Source: CAMLDH01 sp966250375
Lineage (GTDB): Bacteria > Pseudomonadota > Gammaproteobacteria > Burkholderiales > Burkholderiaceae_D
Length of the DNA stretch: 13,689 nt
Assembly: GCA_966250375.1 (NCBI GenBank)
Contig: CBINHE010000103.1
Location: 1-13,689, forward strand
Reading direction: 5' to 3'
The position numbers and the translations under genes are program-made. The notes beneath the pieces were generated by a model. That model was not told the origin of the DNA and did no database searches. It saw only the letters and a list, made by a program, of their open reading frames with translations. Shown one piece after another: positions 1-7,097 of this stretch. Positions within the stretch are counted from its first letter, which is position 1. Each line of letters begins with the position of its first letter.

Positions 1-602
1 GGCCGGTGTTTTGCTGTGGCTTCGGTGAGCCGCAGCAAAACGTCAACAGAGCCTAGGGGATCGACATAGCATCGAAAACGAAATTGATCTTCGACGAAAG
101 TTTGCACCCGCGTACCCGGACCGCCGCCGCGCCGGTCGCCGAGACGGATGACGATGTGGTCGCCTGCATTCAGATAGCCGTCGATCACGTCGACAATGAT
201 GGCTTTCTGAAAAGGACGCTCATGGCCTTTCTGGTCGAAACGCACGCTCAACGATTGCACCGTGGCCGGACTCTGGCCCGAGACAAGATTGCCGGCGTGA
301 TATTCGGCGGTAATGAAATTGGCCGCGGTGGGATCGCTGGTCTGGAACAGCGCCCAGTCGGAATAAAATTTGAAGGTAACCTTGAGCCAGCCGCCATCAG
401 CCAAGCCGGACGCACCCACTTCATAATCGAGCACGATCTCATTCCAGCTACCGGTTTCCAGCCGCTCGACATTGCAATGCACGCGCCCGACAAAAGGCAA
501 CTTCTTGCTCTGCAAATACAAGCCTTCGGGCGCGAAATGCGGCCCCAGTTTTTCGCGTAATAGTGAATAATTTTCTGTTGCCGTGCGCTCTTGCCGGGTC
601 AT
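1..602 (-). CDS. DUF3604-like protein, N-terminal part (runs off the left edge)
   Basis: A minus-strand frame is open from the ATG at 602 to the window edge, giving 200 codons without a stop. GGAG lies 8 bases before the ATG. The translation begins MTRQERTATENYSLLREKLG. It carries a pattern I associate with the N-terminal part of DUF3604 proteins: a glycine-rich stretch around GLADGGWLKVTFKF, a SDWALFQTSDPTAANFIT segment, then IRLGDRRGGGPGTRVQTF and FRCYVDPLGS. DUF3604 proteins are usually over 600 residues with a PHP-like metal-dependent fold further on, so most of this gene would lie outside the window. No signal peptide or membrane segment is visible. The start is 66 bases after the stop of the broken transporter gene, so the two were probably co-transcribed. 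Family assignment rests on remembered sequence style. The last 15 or so residues at the edge fit the family less well. Substrate and function are unknown. Confidence 0.6.
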   Translation of the reverse strand, partial: MTRQERTATENYSLLREKLGPHFAPEGLYLQSKKLPFVGRVHCNVERLETGSWNEIVLDYEVGASGLADGGWLKVTFKFYSDWALFQTSDPTAANFITAEYHAGNLVSGQSPATVQSLSVRFDQKGHERPFQKAIIVDVIDGYLNAGDHIVIRLGDRRGGGPGTRVQTFVEDQFRFRCYVDPLGSVDVLLRLTEATAKHR

Positions 603-668
603 ATAAGGTGCTCCAAAAAATACGCAAAAATAATCAATCCTGCTTGCGGATAGCGCTTCGGTAATCCG

Positions 669-2198
669 CTAGAACGGCCAAGGGGCAGACGGATTCCACA
701 GCGGAATCCCGAGGAACGCATACCAGAGCGCCATCACCAGGATGCCGTATGCGATCGCGATCAACACGGAGACAATGCCGACCTTGGCATATCGCTGGTG
801 CAGAAGGTACCGCTGCTGTAAGCAATGACTGCAGCGGTAATCTGCGTAGGCAACAAGTAGGCGAAACTGTCGGTGTCGGCGACCAGCATGGTAAAGGCAA
901 CCGGATGCAAGCCAAGCTTGGGTGCTAGCGCTAGCAGAATCGGCACCAGCATGGTAACGGCAGCGACATTGGACAGCATGCCGATGCGGATGACATGGGC
1001 GCCGATCATCACGATCAGCAGAATTCCCCACCACGGATGGCCCTGTGCTACTTCCTGAATCTGCGTTGCCAGCCACTGCGCAAGCCCGGTGCTGCTGATG
1101 GCCGAGGAGATCGATAGCGCGCCTGCCAGCAACAGCACCGTACCCCAGATCGTGCGGTCCTGAATGTCCCTCCACTTGAACTGGAGCAGGCCCGGCGTGA
1201 ACATGATCGCCAATCCCAACAGTGCCACGTTATCGCTTGAAATCTTGTGCCACTGCTCGGTTGCCCATAGCATGGCAACCAATCCGAATACGATGAGAAT
1301 CGGCCATGTCCTCGCATCAGCGTTTTCGTGCCGTTGCTGTTCTTGTCGGATGTGTTGCAAGCCGCTCGGCAGCGCGACTTTACGTGTACGAAAATAGTAT
1401 TGCACCCACCATTGTGTCAGCACAAACATGCCCAGATACGGCCATTGCAACTTGAACCAATCAAGATAGGAAATGTGGAGTTTGAGTTCGCTGGCAAACA
1501 GGCCCGTGATAACCATATTGGGAAGATGTGCGGTCAAGATGCACATACCGCTGATCATGGAGCCATACACCAAGGCTTGAATCACAATTGCTTTTTTTTG
1601 CATTGTGTTCTTGTTCGGTGTTGCCGAAAAAACTGGTCAATCCATTCACCACCGGCAGCAGTGTCGCGGTGCGCGCATTTGCTGCGGGCAGCACGAAACT
1701 CAATACCAGATTGACTACGAACAGCGACCAGATCACGCCATTCACAGTTTTCACCTTGATCCTGTCCAGCAATCCGAGAGCGATCTTGCGATCAAGTCCG
1801 GCTACCTGCACGATCGCCGAAAAAATGAAGGCTACTAGACAGAGAAATACCACGGGATTGGTAAAACCGTTCGCCGCTTTCGACAATGGCGTGACCGCAT
1901 TCGTCAGTACCAACAACATCGGAATCAACAGGCCTGAAACGGCAACCGGCAAGGCTTCGGAAATCCAGATGATGCCCGCCCACACCATAATTGCTAATGG
2001 GGCTTTTCCGGATGACGATAGACCCGTCGGCAACGGCAAAAATTTAAGGATCAGCAATAGTACCGCCCAAGCCAGAACGAATCCTGCCAACCCCCGGATC
2101 GGTACGCGGCCGGCAGTGACGATATTATCTGGCAGGAGATTGCGCCAGCGGAATCCGGATGCAAAACTTAAGGAGGGGTGAATCAATTCAGTACTCAT
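669..2198 (-). pseudogene. DASS-family (SLC13/CitT-like) anion:Na+ symporter, two frameshifts
   Basis: Three minus-strand frames join into one transporter of about 510 residues, the normal DASS length. The start is the ATG at 2198, with GAGGAGGG just before it; a TTG at 2201 is the alternative. The first segment has several hydrophobic helices, a WISEALPVAVSGLLIP stretch and PAANARTATLLP (residues 171-182), at the place of the first SNT substrate/sodium motif. The second has MLSNVAAVTMLVPI, matching the second SNT motif. The third ends with NPSAPWPF before TAG at 669-671. Break 1 is in an A8 run (T8 at 1592-1599 on the given strand): removing one A joins NAKK to AIVIQALV. Break 2 is near 790-792: adding one T turns SDMPR into SDYAKVG and restores the C-terminus. 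Likely substrates are di- or tricarboxylates or sulfate, not determinable here. As written no full transporter is made. Two assembly errors are the alternative. Confidence 0.8.
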
Positions 2199-2309
2199 CA
2201 AGCCCTCCTCACGTCGTGAAGAGTTACTTTAATTCTCATGATTACGCCTTGTGCCAACTTGGGTTATAGACACACCAGCGTAACAATAGGACTGAAAAAA
2301 AAGAAGTTA

Positions 2310-2367
2310 CATAAAACCATAACCATATGATCTTGTTAATCTTCAGTCTTTCAGCAATGGTTTTATG
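2310..2367. repeat. 11-bp inverted repeat in an AT-rich divergent intergenic region
   Basis: CATAAAACCAT at 2310-2320 is repeated as its exact reverse complement ATGGTTTTATG at 2357-2367, with 36 bases between. A second shorter pair, GACTGAA at 2290-2296 and TTCAGTC at 2342-2348, is interleaved with it. The repeats lie in the 250-bp AT-rich gap between the divergent transporter pseudogene and the hydrolase gene, about where regulator sites for either would be expected. There is no adjoining T-run, so a terminator is unlikely. A regulator binding site is an inference. Confidence 0.45.
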
Positions 2368-2448
2368 ATGACGATCAAAAGTCAAAACTGAATTTTCGTA
2401 AGACTGTATTTTCTGAATATGTTAATCCGAACTTGAAATGAAATTTTC

Positions 2449-3507
2449 ATGGCTGCATGGGCTTTGGAACAAACGGATTACCTCCGGCGCTCGCGAGGCG
2501 CATTGCTTGATGCAGCCGGATTAGGGCCACTAGAGACTCCGTTTCGCGTTGTCCACGCACAAGCCGGATTGACATTGCGGAGCTACGGAGAGTCATCGAA
2601 GAACGGTCCGGTAGTGTTGCTTGTTCCAGCGCCAATCAAGCGCTGCTATATCTGGGATCTTGCGCCCGATATCAGCGTAGTGCGGCACTGTCTGCAACGC
2701 GGCATGCGGGTCTATTTGGCAGAGTGGCTTCCTTTGGGGAAAAACGGACAGGGTTTCGGACTTGGTGAGTACGCCGACCGGCTATTATCGGATTGTGTCG
2801 ATGCGATTGAAGCGGACTCTGGGCAGCATCAAGTCATTCTCGCCGGGCACTCATTGGGCGGCACCTTTTCGGCTATATTTGCATGCCTGCATCCGCAGCG
2901 GGTACGTAGCCTAGTGTTGTTGGAATCGCCCTTGCATTTCGCCGAGGAGGCAGGGAGTTTCGCTCCCTTGGTTGCCGCCACGCCCGATGTGGCGCCCATT
3001 GTGAATGTCTTTGGAGCCATTCCAGGTTCGTTTCTCAATCTAGTCTGCATCATCGCAGCGCCGAGCGAATTTGAGTGGCGGCGTTACATGGATCTGTTTT
3101 TTTGCGCCGGGAATGTCCAGGCACTGGTCACGCATATGCGCGTCGAACGCTGGATGCTTGATGAATTCCCGCTGCCGGGCAAACTATTCGCTGAAATCGT
3201 CGAGCTTCTGTATCGCGGCGATTATTTGATGCAAGGACGTTTGGCCATCCACGGCAAGCGGATCGGACCCAGCGATGTAACTGTGCCCTTGTTGAGTGTG
3301 TTCGATCCACGCAGCGCCATTATCCCTCCACAGTCCGTTATTCCATTCCATCAGGCAGCGCCTGGCTCACCGAAAAAACTATTATCGTACGAAGGAGATG
3401 TCGGCGTCGCCATTCAGCATGTCGGCGTACTGGTCGGAAAAAATGCCCACGTCCGGCTATGGCCCGCTATATTCGATTGGTTAGCCCATATTGAGGCGCG
3501 GGCTTGA
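2449..3507 (+). CDS. PHA synthase-related alpha/beta hydrolase
   Basis: The 352-residue protein has an alpha/beta-hydrolase layout that resembles class III PHA synthases (PhaC) and related hydrolases. The N-terminal part has VVLLVPAPIKRCYIWDLAPD (55-74), comparable to the PhaC segment that precedes the active site, then VYLAEWLPLG (88-97). The nucleophile motif is GHSLGG with Ser135 (133-138). True PhaC enzymes use Cys here, so a polymer synthase is doubtful and a hydrolase, thioesterase or depolymerase is more likely. Candidate charge-relay residues are Asp286 in SVFDPRSAIIPP and His324 in IQHVGVLVG, and the C-terminus (LWPAIFDWL) again matches PhaC style. There is no signal peptide, so it should be cytoplasmic. 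The ribosome-binding site before the ATG is poor. It stands alone, separated from neighbours by 250 and 165 bases. The substrate is unknown. Confidence 0.75.
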   Translation: MAAWALEQTDYLRRSRGALLDAAGLGPLETPFRVVHAQAGLTLRSYGESSKNGPVVLLVPAPIKRCYIWDLAPDISVVRHCLQRGMRVYLAEWLPLGKNGQGFGLGEYADRLLSDCVDAIEADSGQHQVILAGHSLGGTFSAIFACLHPQRVRSLVLLESPLHFAEEAGSFAPLVAATPDVAPIVNVFGAIPGSFLNLVCIIAAPSEFEWRRYMDLFFCAGNVQALVTHMRVERWMLDEFPLPGKLFAEIVELLYRGDYLMQGRLAIHGKRIGPSDVTVPLLSVFDPRSAIIPPQSVIPFHQAAPGSPKKLLSYEGDVGVAIQHVGVLVGKNAHVRLWPAIFDWLAHIEARA

Positions 3508-3525
3508 TGCATGACGCTTTCGTTC

Positions 3526-3562
3526 GGTAATATCGTTGAACATTCGCCATTCGATATTTACC
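3526..3562 (+). repeat. Imperfect hairpin after the hydrolase gene
   Basis: GGTAATATCG (3526-3535) can pair with CGATATTTACC (3552-3562) if one T is bulged; the loop is 16 bases. It lies 19 bases after the hydrolase stop and is followed by a pyrimidine-rich stretch without a clean T-run. It may act as a weak terminator or mRNA 3' end. I cannot tell more. Confidence 0.25.
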
Positions 3563-3672
3563 TCTCTTTACTATTTGCCCTTAATGTCTTTTTCAAAAAC
3601 CGAAGCTGACCTCGCGCTGCCGCAGGTACGGGGCGTGACGGTTGCTGCACACTTGGAATTAAGTCATCAAAA

Positions 3673-4848
3673 ATGTCCCTCAATAAAAACCAAGCAACAT
3701 CCCTAGCCATATTCTGCAAAGTCGTCGATAACTATGGTGACATCGGTATCTGCTGGCGCTTAGCAAGGCAACTGCAACAAGAGCATGGCATCGCCGTTAC
3801 CTTGTGGGTAGACGATTTGCAGAGCTTTCAGCGGATTTGTCCGGACGTTGTGATCAACGCCGAAGTACAGCAGCTGGCCGGTGTGACGGTGCGTCACTGG
3901 CACAATCAGGAGGGCGTATTTTCGGCTAGCGAGGTCGCCGATATCGTCATTGAATTTTTCGCATGTGATATCCCGGCAGGCTACATTGCAGCAATGGCAG
4001 AATGCAATCCACGTCCAGTGTGGTTCAACCTTGAGGGCTTGAGCGCTGAGGAATGGGTTGAAGGTTGTCATACTTTGCCCTCGCCTCACCCTCGCTTGCC
4101 TTTGACGAAATATTTTTTCTTCCCTGGCTTCACAAACAAAACGGGCGGGTTGCTGCGTGAATCTTCATTGGAAGAACAACGTCAGAAATTTCAATCAGAT
4201 CAAGCAGCCATGACGGCTTTTCTTGCGCAATTTGGCGTTACACTGCCAGAAATGGCATCATCAAAGGTCTCCTTATTTTGTTATCAGCACGCACCAGTTT
4301 CGGCATTGTTTGATACATGGCAAAGCGGTGATGCAGCCATCACTTGCCTGGTACCCGAAGGGGTGGCTGTCGAGGCGGTTCAAGCATTTCTTGGGGCGGA
4401 AGCAAAAGCGGGAACAGCACGAACCTGCGGCGCGCTCACCATACGCGTATTGCCCTTTGTTGCTCAACCGGACTACGACAAGCTGTTATGGGTGTGCGAC
4501 CTCAATTTTGTACGTGGAGAGGATTCCTTTGTGCGTGCACAGTGGGCAGGCAAGCCATTTATTTGGCATATCTACCCCCAAGACGAGAACTTGCATCACG
4601 TGAAATTGCGTGCGTTTTTGCAGCGTCATTCAGTCGACATTGAAAGTTTGATTGCCCTCTCTTTATGCTGGAATGGCGCAACGGCTGAGAAGATGAAGGA
4701 GCAAGCCAACTGGTCTGCGCTATGGCTGTCATTTCAAGCTGACATGCCAAAAATTGCGCGCAGATCTGCCGATTGGCAGCAGCAAATGCTGGTAAACGGG
4801 GATCTGACATGCAATCTGCTTAAGTTTGCCTGTTCGCTTCGTAAGTGA
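3673..4848 (+). CDS. earP: EF-P arginine rhamnosyltransferase EarP
   Basis: This 391-residue protein matches the EarP (formerly DUF2331) family, a GT-B-fold enzyme that transfers rhamnose from dTDP-beta-L-rhamnose to Arg32 of elongation factor P in the cytoplasm. The N-terminal signature FCKVVDNYGDIGICWRLAR (residues 14-32) contains Asp19 and Asp23, at the places of the two essential aspartates described in the family. The C-terminal half has RGEDSFVRAQWAGKPFIWHI (281-300), with Glu283 at the place of the essential glutamate, followed by YPQDENLHHVKL for the nucleotide-sugar site. Length is normal. The ATG at 3673 puts the signature at its usual distance from the N-terminus; no clear ribosome-binding site precedes it. 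The acceptor gene efp follows on the same strand after 133 bases, the usual pairing in genomes with this modification. All key residues are present, so the enzyme should be active. Confidence 0.95.
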   Translation: MSLNKNQATSLAIFCKVVDNYGDIGICWRLARQLQQEHGIAVTLWVDDLQSFQRICPDVVINAEVQQLAGVTVRHWHNQEGVFSASEVADIVIEFFACDIPAGYIAAMAECNPRPVWFNLEGLSAEEWVEGCHTLPSPHPRLPLTKYFFFPGFTNKTGGLLRESSLEEQRQKFQSDQAAMTAFLAQFGVTLPEMASSKVSLFCYQHAPVSALFDTWQSGDAAITCLVPEGVAVEAVQAFLGAEAKAGTARTCGALTIRVLPFVAQPDYDKLLWVCDLNFVRGEDSFVRAQWAGKPFIWHIYPQDENLHHVKLRAFLQRHSVDIESLIALSLCWNGATAEKMKEQANWSALWLSFQADMPKIARRSADWQQQMLVNGDLTCNLLKFACSLRK

Positions 4849-4864
4849 TAAGCGAAAAAGAAGG

Positions 4865-4870
4865 TATAAT
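4865..4870 (+). promoter_or_regulatory. Candidate -10 element for efp
   Basis: A perfect TATAAT followed by GCCCGG lies 17 bases after the earP stop and about 110 bases before the efp start. No good -35 box is seen at 16-18 bases upstream and there is no extended TGn, so strength is uncertain. If real, efp can be made separately from earP, which fits the much higher demand for EF-P than for its modifying enzyme. Confidence 0.4.
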
Positions 4871-4981
4871 GCCCGGTTAATTTATAGCGTATTTTTATTC
4901 GATCAAACGTGAGCTTTTGGTGCTTTTGGCCAGAAGGCGACAGATGATTTTTATGCAATCCACTTTTTACGTACACTCTTT

Positions 4982-5557
4982 ATGAAACCTGCAAAAGAAA
5001 TTCGTGTTGGCAACATCATTATGGTTGACAGCAAGCCTATGATCGTGTTGCGTTCTGATGTCAATGGTTCGAGCCGCACGGGCTTCACATACAAATGGAA
5101 GATGAAAAATCTCCTGACGAACAGCCCTCAGGAAAACGTATTTCGTGGTGACGACAAATTCGACGTTGTTGTTCTCGACAAAAAGCCTGTGACTTATTCT
5201 TATTTCGCTGACCCATTGTTCGTGTTTATGGACACAGAATACAATCAGTACGAAATCGAAGAAGAAAACCTGGGTGATGCGCTGCATTACCTGAAAGACG
5301 GCATGGAATGCGAGGCCGTTTTTTATGACGGCAAAGCGATTTCTGTTGAATTGCCAACAACCATCGCTCGTCAGGTGGTTTACTCTGAGCCCGCAGTCAA
5401 GGGCAATACTTCCGGCAACGTCTTGAAAGAAGCCAAGATTGAAAATGCCGTCGAGGCGCATTGCCACACCGTTCAAGTGCCGTTGTTTGTCAGCCAGGAC
5501 GATGTGATTGAAATTGATACCCGTACCAACGAGTACAAACGGGTGGTTCGTAACTAA
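4982..5557 (+). CDS. efp: Translation elongation factor P (arginine type)
   Basis: The protein has 191 residues, close to the usual 185-190, and shows the three-domain EF-P layout: an N-terminal KOW-like domain from MKPAKEIRVGNIIMVD, a central OB domain (VTYSYFADPLFVFMDTEYNQ around residues 69-88), and a C-terminal OB domain ending DVIEIDTRTNEYKRVVRN. EF-P binds between the ribosomal P and E sites and relieves stalling at consecutive prolines. The loop tip reads GSSRTGFTYKWKMKNLL with Arg at exactly position 32, the residue rhamnosylated by EarP, whose gene is directly upstream. The tip context (SSRTGFTYKW) differs from the SGRNAAVVKM form common in Burkholderia. The ATG at 4982 gives the conserved N-terminus although no Shine-Dalgarno sequence is evident. 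The long leader and the terminator behind it suggest its own transcript. Confidence 0.97.
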   Translation: MKPAKEIRVGNIIMVDSKPMIVLRSDVNGSSRTGFTYKWKMKNLLTNSPQENVFRGDDKFDVVVLDKKPVTYSYFADPLFVFMDTEYNQYEIEEENLGDALHYLKDGMECEAVFYDGKAISVELPTTIARQVVYSEPAVKGNTSGNVLKEAKIENAVEAHCHTVQVPLFVSQDDVIEIDTRTNEYKRVVRN

Positions 5558-5571
5558 ATCACCTGAAATTA

Positions 5572-5603
5572 AAAAACGCTGCCAAGTGGGCAGCGTTTTT
5601 TTT
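5572..5603 (+). terminator. Rho-independent terminator of efp
   Basis: CGCTGCC (5577-5583) pairs with GGCAGCG (5589-5595) around a five-base loop, preceded by A6 and followed by T8 (5596-5603). It starts 14 bases after the efp stop. The A-run on the left would also give T-residues for transcripts from the opposite strand. Confidence 0.9.
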
Positions 5604-5647
5604 GTCCATCTGTTTTGTGGTCTCCGCTCCTTAAGCCCGTTCATTCA

Positions 5648-5947
5648 ATGAGCAGCACGCAATTCCATATCAAGATCTGCATTGACAACATTGTCATGGT
5701 CGACGCCGACCCGATGGTCGGCCTGAAAGGTGAATACAACAAATCCGGCCTTAACTCCGCTGTCGTCAAGATGAAGTGAAGAATTTGTTGACCGCTGGAG
5801 CAGGAAACGGTCTGCAAGGCTGACAAGAAATTTGAAGTCATCGTACTCGACAAGAAGGATGTGACGTATTCCTATTTTGCCGACTCCCTGTATGTGATCA
5901 TGGATGCCGAATACAACTAGTACGAAGTAGAAGGCGAGATCACATGA
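5648..5947 (+). pseudogene. Decayed and truncated second EF-P copy
   Basis: Reading from the ATG at 5648 gives clear EF-P remnants in one frame: IDNIVMVDADPMV, then EYNKSG-NSAVVKMK, then KADKKFEVIVLDKKDVTYSY, FADSLYVIMDAEYN and YEVEGE. In-frame stops lie at 5777 (TGA), 5789 (TGA), 5918 (TAG) and 5945 (TGA). Around 5780-5805 the expected KNLLTAGAG appears in a different frame, so two compensating small indels are present. Only the first domain and the start of the second remain, about 100 of 190 residues. Arg32 is replaced: the loop reads SGLN (CTT) where SGRN is expected. The ancestor looks like the common Burkholderia EF-P type (KSGRNAAVVKMKLKNLL) and not like the intact copy upstream, so this is an old paralog and not a recent duplication. 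The first 10 residues fit poorly, so the original start may have been near 5657. No function is likely. Confidence 0.88.
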
Positions 5948-6329
5948 TCGGTGCACTCATTTTGCTTCGTAAAAAAGGATGCTGCAGATATCTGCCTGCC
6001 GCGCCCTTTTTATTTTTCATATTAACTTGCCGAAGTTTTTGTCACCAAACAGCATCTGCAATGCCTTCGAAAATTGTTCCAAGCTCTGTGAAGGCGGCCG
6101 TTTTTTCTAAATTGTAACAAGTTCGGAACTTTCCGAACTTGTCGCTGACCAACGTGAGAGTCCGCAAAGCAACGCGGTTCATAGGGTGTCTGCTGTTCTT
6201 TTTCATAGAGAAATCGCAGTTAAAACAACATTGCTTCGAGATGGCAGGGCGCTCATCGGATGTGAGAGTTTGCTTATTTCAATGCATTAATCACGTAACA
6301 GCTTCATGTAACAATTTCCAGGAGATCAC
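5948..6329. other. Intergenic region without a gene, containing a palindrome
   Basis: These 382 bases lie between the EF-P relic and the bactofilin gene. The first part is AT-rich with several T-runs and no EF-P similarity that I can recognise, so the missing C-terminal half of the relic seems deleted. The only strong structure is the palindrome at 6117-6142. Open frames crossing the right half run into the bactofilin gene in the wrong frame and look accidental. The bactofilin ribosome-binding site closes the region. No convincing promoter was found. Confidence 0.5.
6117..6142. repeat. Perfect 26-bp palindrome (11-bp arms, 4-base loop)
   Basis: ACAAGTTCGGA (6117-6127) is followed after ACTT by its exact reverse complement TCCGAACTTGT (6132-6142). 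It lies 188 bases before the bactofilin start and 170 bases after the end of the EF-P relic. A T6 run lies to the left (6101-6106) and no T-run follows on the right, so it could only be a weak terminator for leftward transcripts. Operator, REP-like element or structured mRNA leader are the other options. I do not recognise the sequence as a known regulator site. Confidence 0.6.
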
Positions 6330-6890
6330 ATGCTTCGATCCGAAACGCTTTTTGGCAAGCGCGAAACCAATACGCCAAATTCACCTCTCACCAGCAGCAA
6401 CGCGCTCGGGCCGAATGGCACATCGGGTATGGGGAAGCAGACGCCACCGGTTGTCGGAGCGGACCCCAGTTCCCATAACTCAATATCATCATCTCCCATC
6501 ATGTCCAGTACAAATGAAATCGGCAGCAAATTGATCGTCGGTCCAAACATCAAGCTCAAAGGCGTTGAAATCACCGATTGCGACACTTTGGTGGTCGAGG
6601 GCCGAGTCGAAGCGACGATAGACTCGCGCGTGATTCAGATTTCTGAGCGAGGTGCATTCAAAGGCTCCGCCGAGATCGATATCGCGGAAATCCACGGTGA
6701 ATTCGATGGCGATTTGACGGTGCGTCAAAAGTTGGTCATTTATTCCACCGGCAAAGTCTCCGGCAAGGTCCGTTACGGCAAAGTGGTGATTGAAGAAGGC
6801 GGCCAACTGGCGGGCGACATCCAGGTCGGTACCACCAGCGCTGCCAATCCGAGAGGATTGACTATGGCGAGAGCTGCTCCGGCAGCGTAG
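6330..6890 (+). CDS. Bactofilin family polymer-forming cytoskeletal protein
   Basis: The 186-residue protein has a disordered Ser/Pro/Asn-rich N-terminal tail (about 1-62), the bactofilin beta-helix domain (about 63-167) and a short Ala-rich tail. The domain shows the family pattern of short hydrophobic turns with glycines: LVVEGRVEATIDSRVIQISE, then GAFKGSAEIDIAEIHGEFDG, then GKVSGKVRYGKVVIEEGGQL and AGDIQVG. Bactofilins polymerise without nucleotide and scaffold cell-wall enzymes, stalks or polar proteins. AGGAG lies 5 bases before the ATG at 6330, which fixes the start. No M23 peptidase gene, a frequent bactofilin neighbour, is present here, so the specific role is open. The gene appears monocistronic. 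Confidence 0.88.
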   Translation: MLRSETLFGKRETNTPNSPLTSSNALGPNGTSGMGKQTPPVVGADPSSHNSISSSPIMSSTNEIGSKLIVGPNIKLKGVEITDCDTLVVEGRVEATIDSRVIQISERGAFKGSAEIDIAEIHGEFDGDLTVRQKLVIYSTGKVSGKVRYGKVVIEEGGQLAGDIQVGTTSAANPRGLTMARAAPAA

Positions 6891-6921
6891 CAAGTATGAC
6901 GACTGATCTCTCGTAAAACGC

Positions 6922-6950
6922 TCGCCAGCATCGGAGACGAGTGCTGGCGA
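6922..6950 (+). repeat. 9-bp inverted repeat after bactofilin gene
   Basis: TCGCCAGCA (6922-6930) and its exact reverse complement TGCTGGCGA (6942-6950) enclose 11 bases. It begins 32 bases after the bactofilin stop. No T-run follows, so it may be a 3' mRNA hairpin or a Rho-related end and not a standard intrinsic terminator. Confidence 0.4.
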
Positions 6951-7097
6951 TATGCTCCGGTCTGATCGTGATTCAGTGTATTGACCCGGTAATTCCTGCG
7001 AAGTCAATTCTGAATCCATAACCGAAACATCACATCACGCGGTGCAATGCCGCGCAGCAGGTGCGACACGTCGATTCACAGATCGGCAGTGGAAACA

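Noticed and set aside
84..560. 158-codon plus-strand open frame
   Set aside because: It is the reverse of the DUF3604-like frame on the minus strand, which has a better start, a ribosome-binding site and family motifs.
1588..2181. 197-codon plus-strand open frame opposite the transporter
   Set aside because: It is antisense to hydrophobic transporter codons and has no family features.
3584..3706. 40-codon open frame just before and overlapping the earP start
   Set aside because: No ribosome-binding site, no recognisable similarity, and it overlaps earP by 34 bases in another frame; a leader peptide cannot be excluded but is unsupported.
4967..5644. 225-codon minus-strand open frame across efp
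   Set aside because: It mirrors the efp codons; the plus-strand protein is an unmistakable EF-P.
5645..5956. 103-codon minus-strand open frame over the EF-P relic
   Set aside because: It is antisense to the relic, and EF-P similarity is on the plus strand only.
5936..6332. 11-bp direct repeat GAGATCACATG at the EF-P relic end and at the bactofilin start
   Set aside because: Flanks do not match beyond 11 bases, one copy is a ribosome-binding/start context, and no element ends or duplications support a mobile insertion.
6139..6534. 131-codon plus-strand frame overlapping the bactofilin start
   Set aside because: Out of frame with bactofilin, cysteine-rich random composition, no ribosome-binding site.
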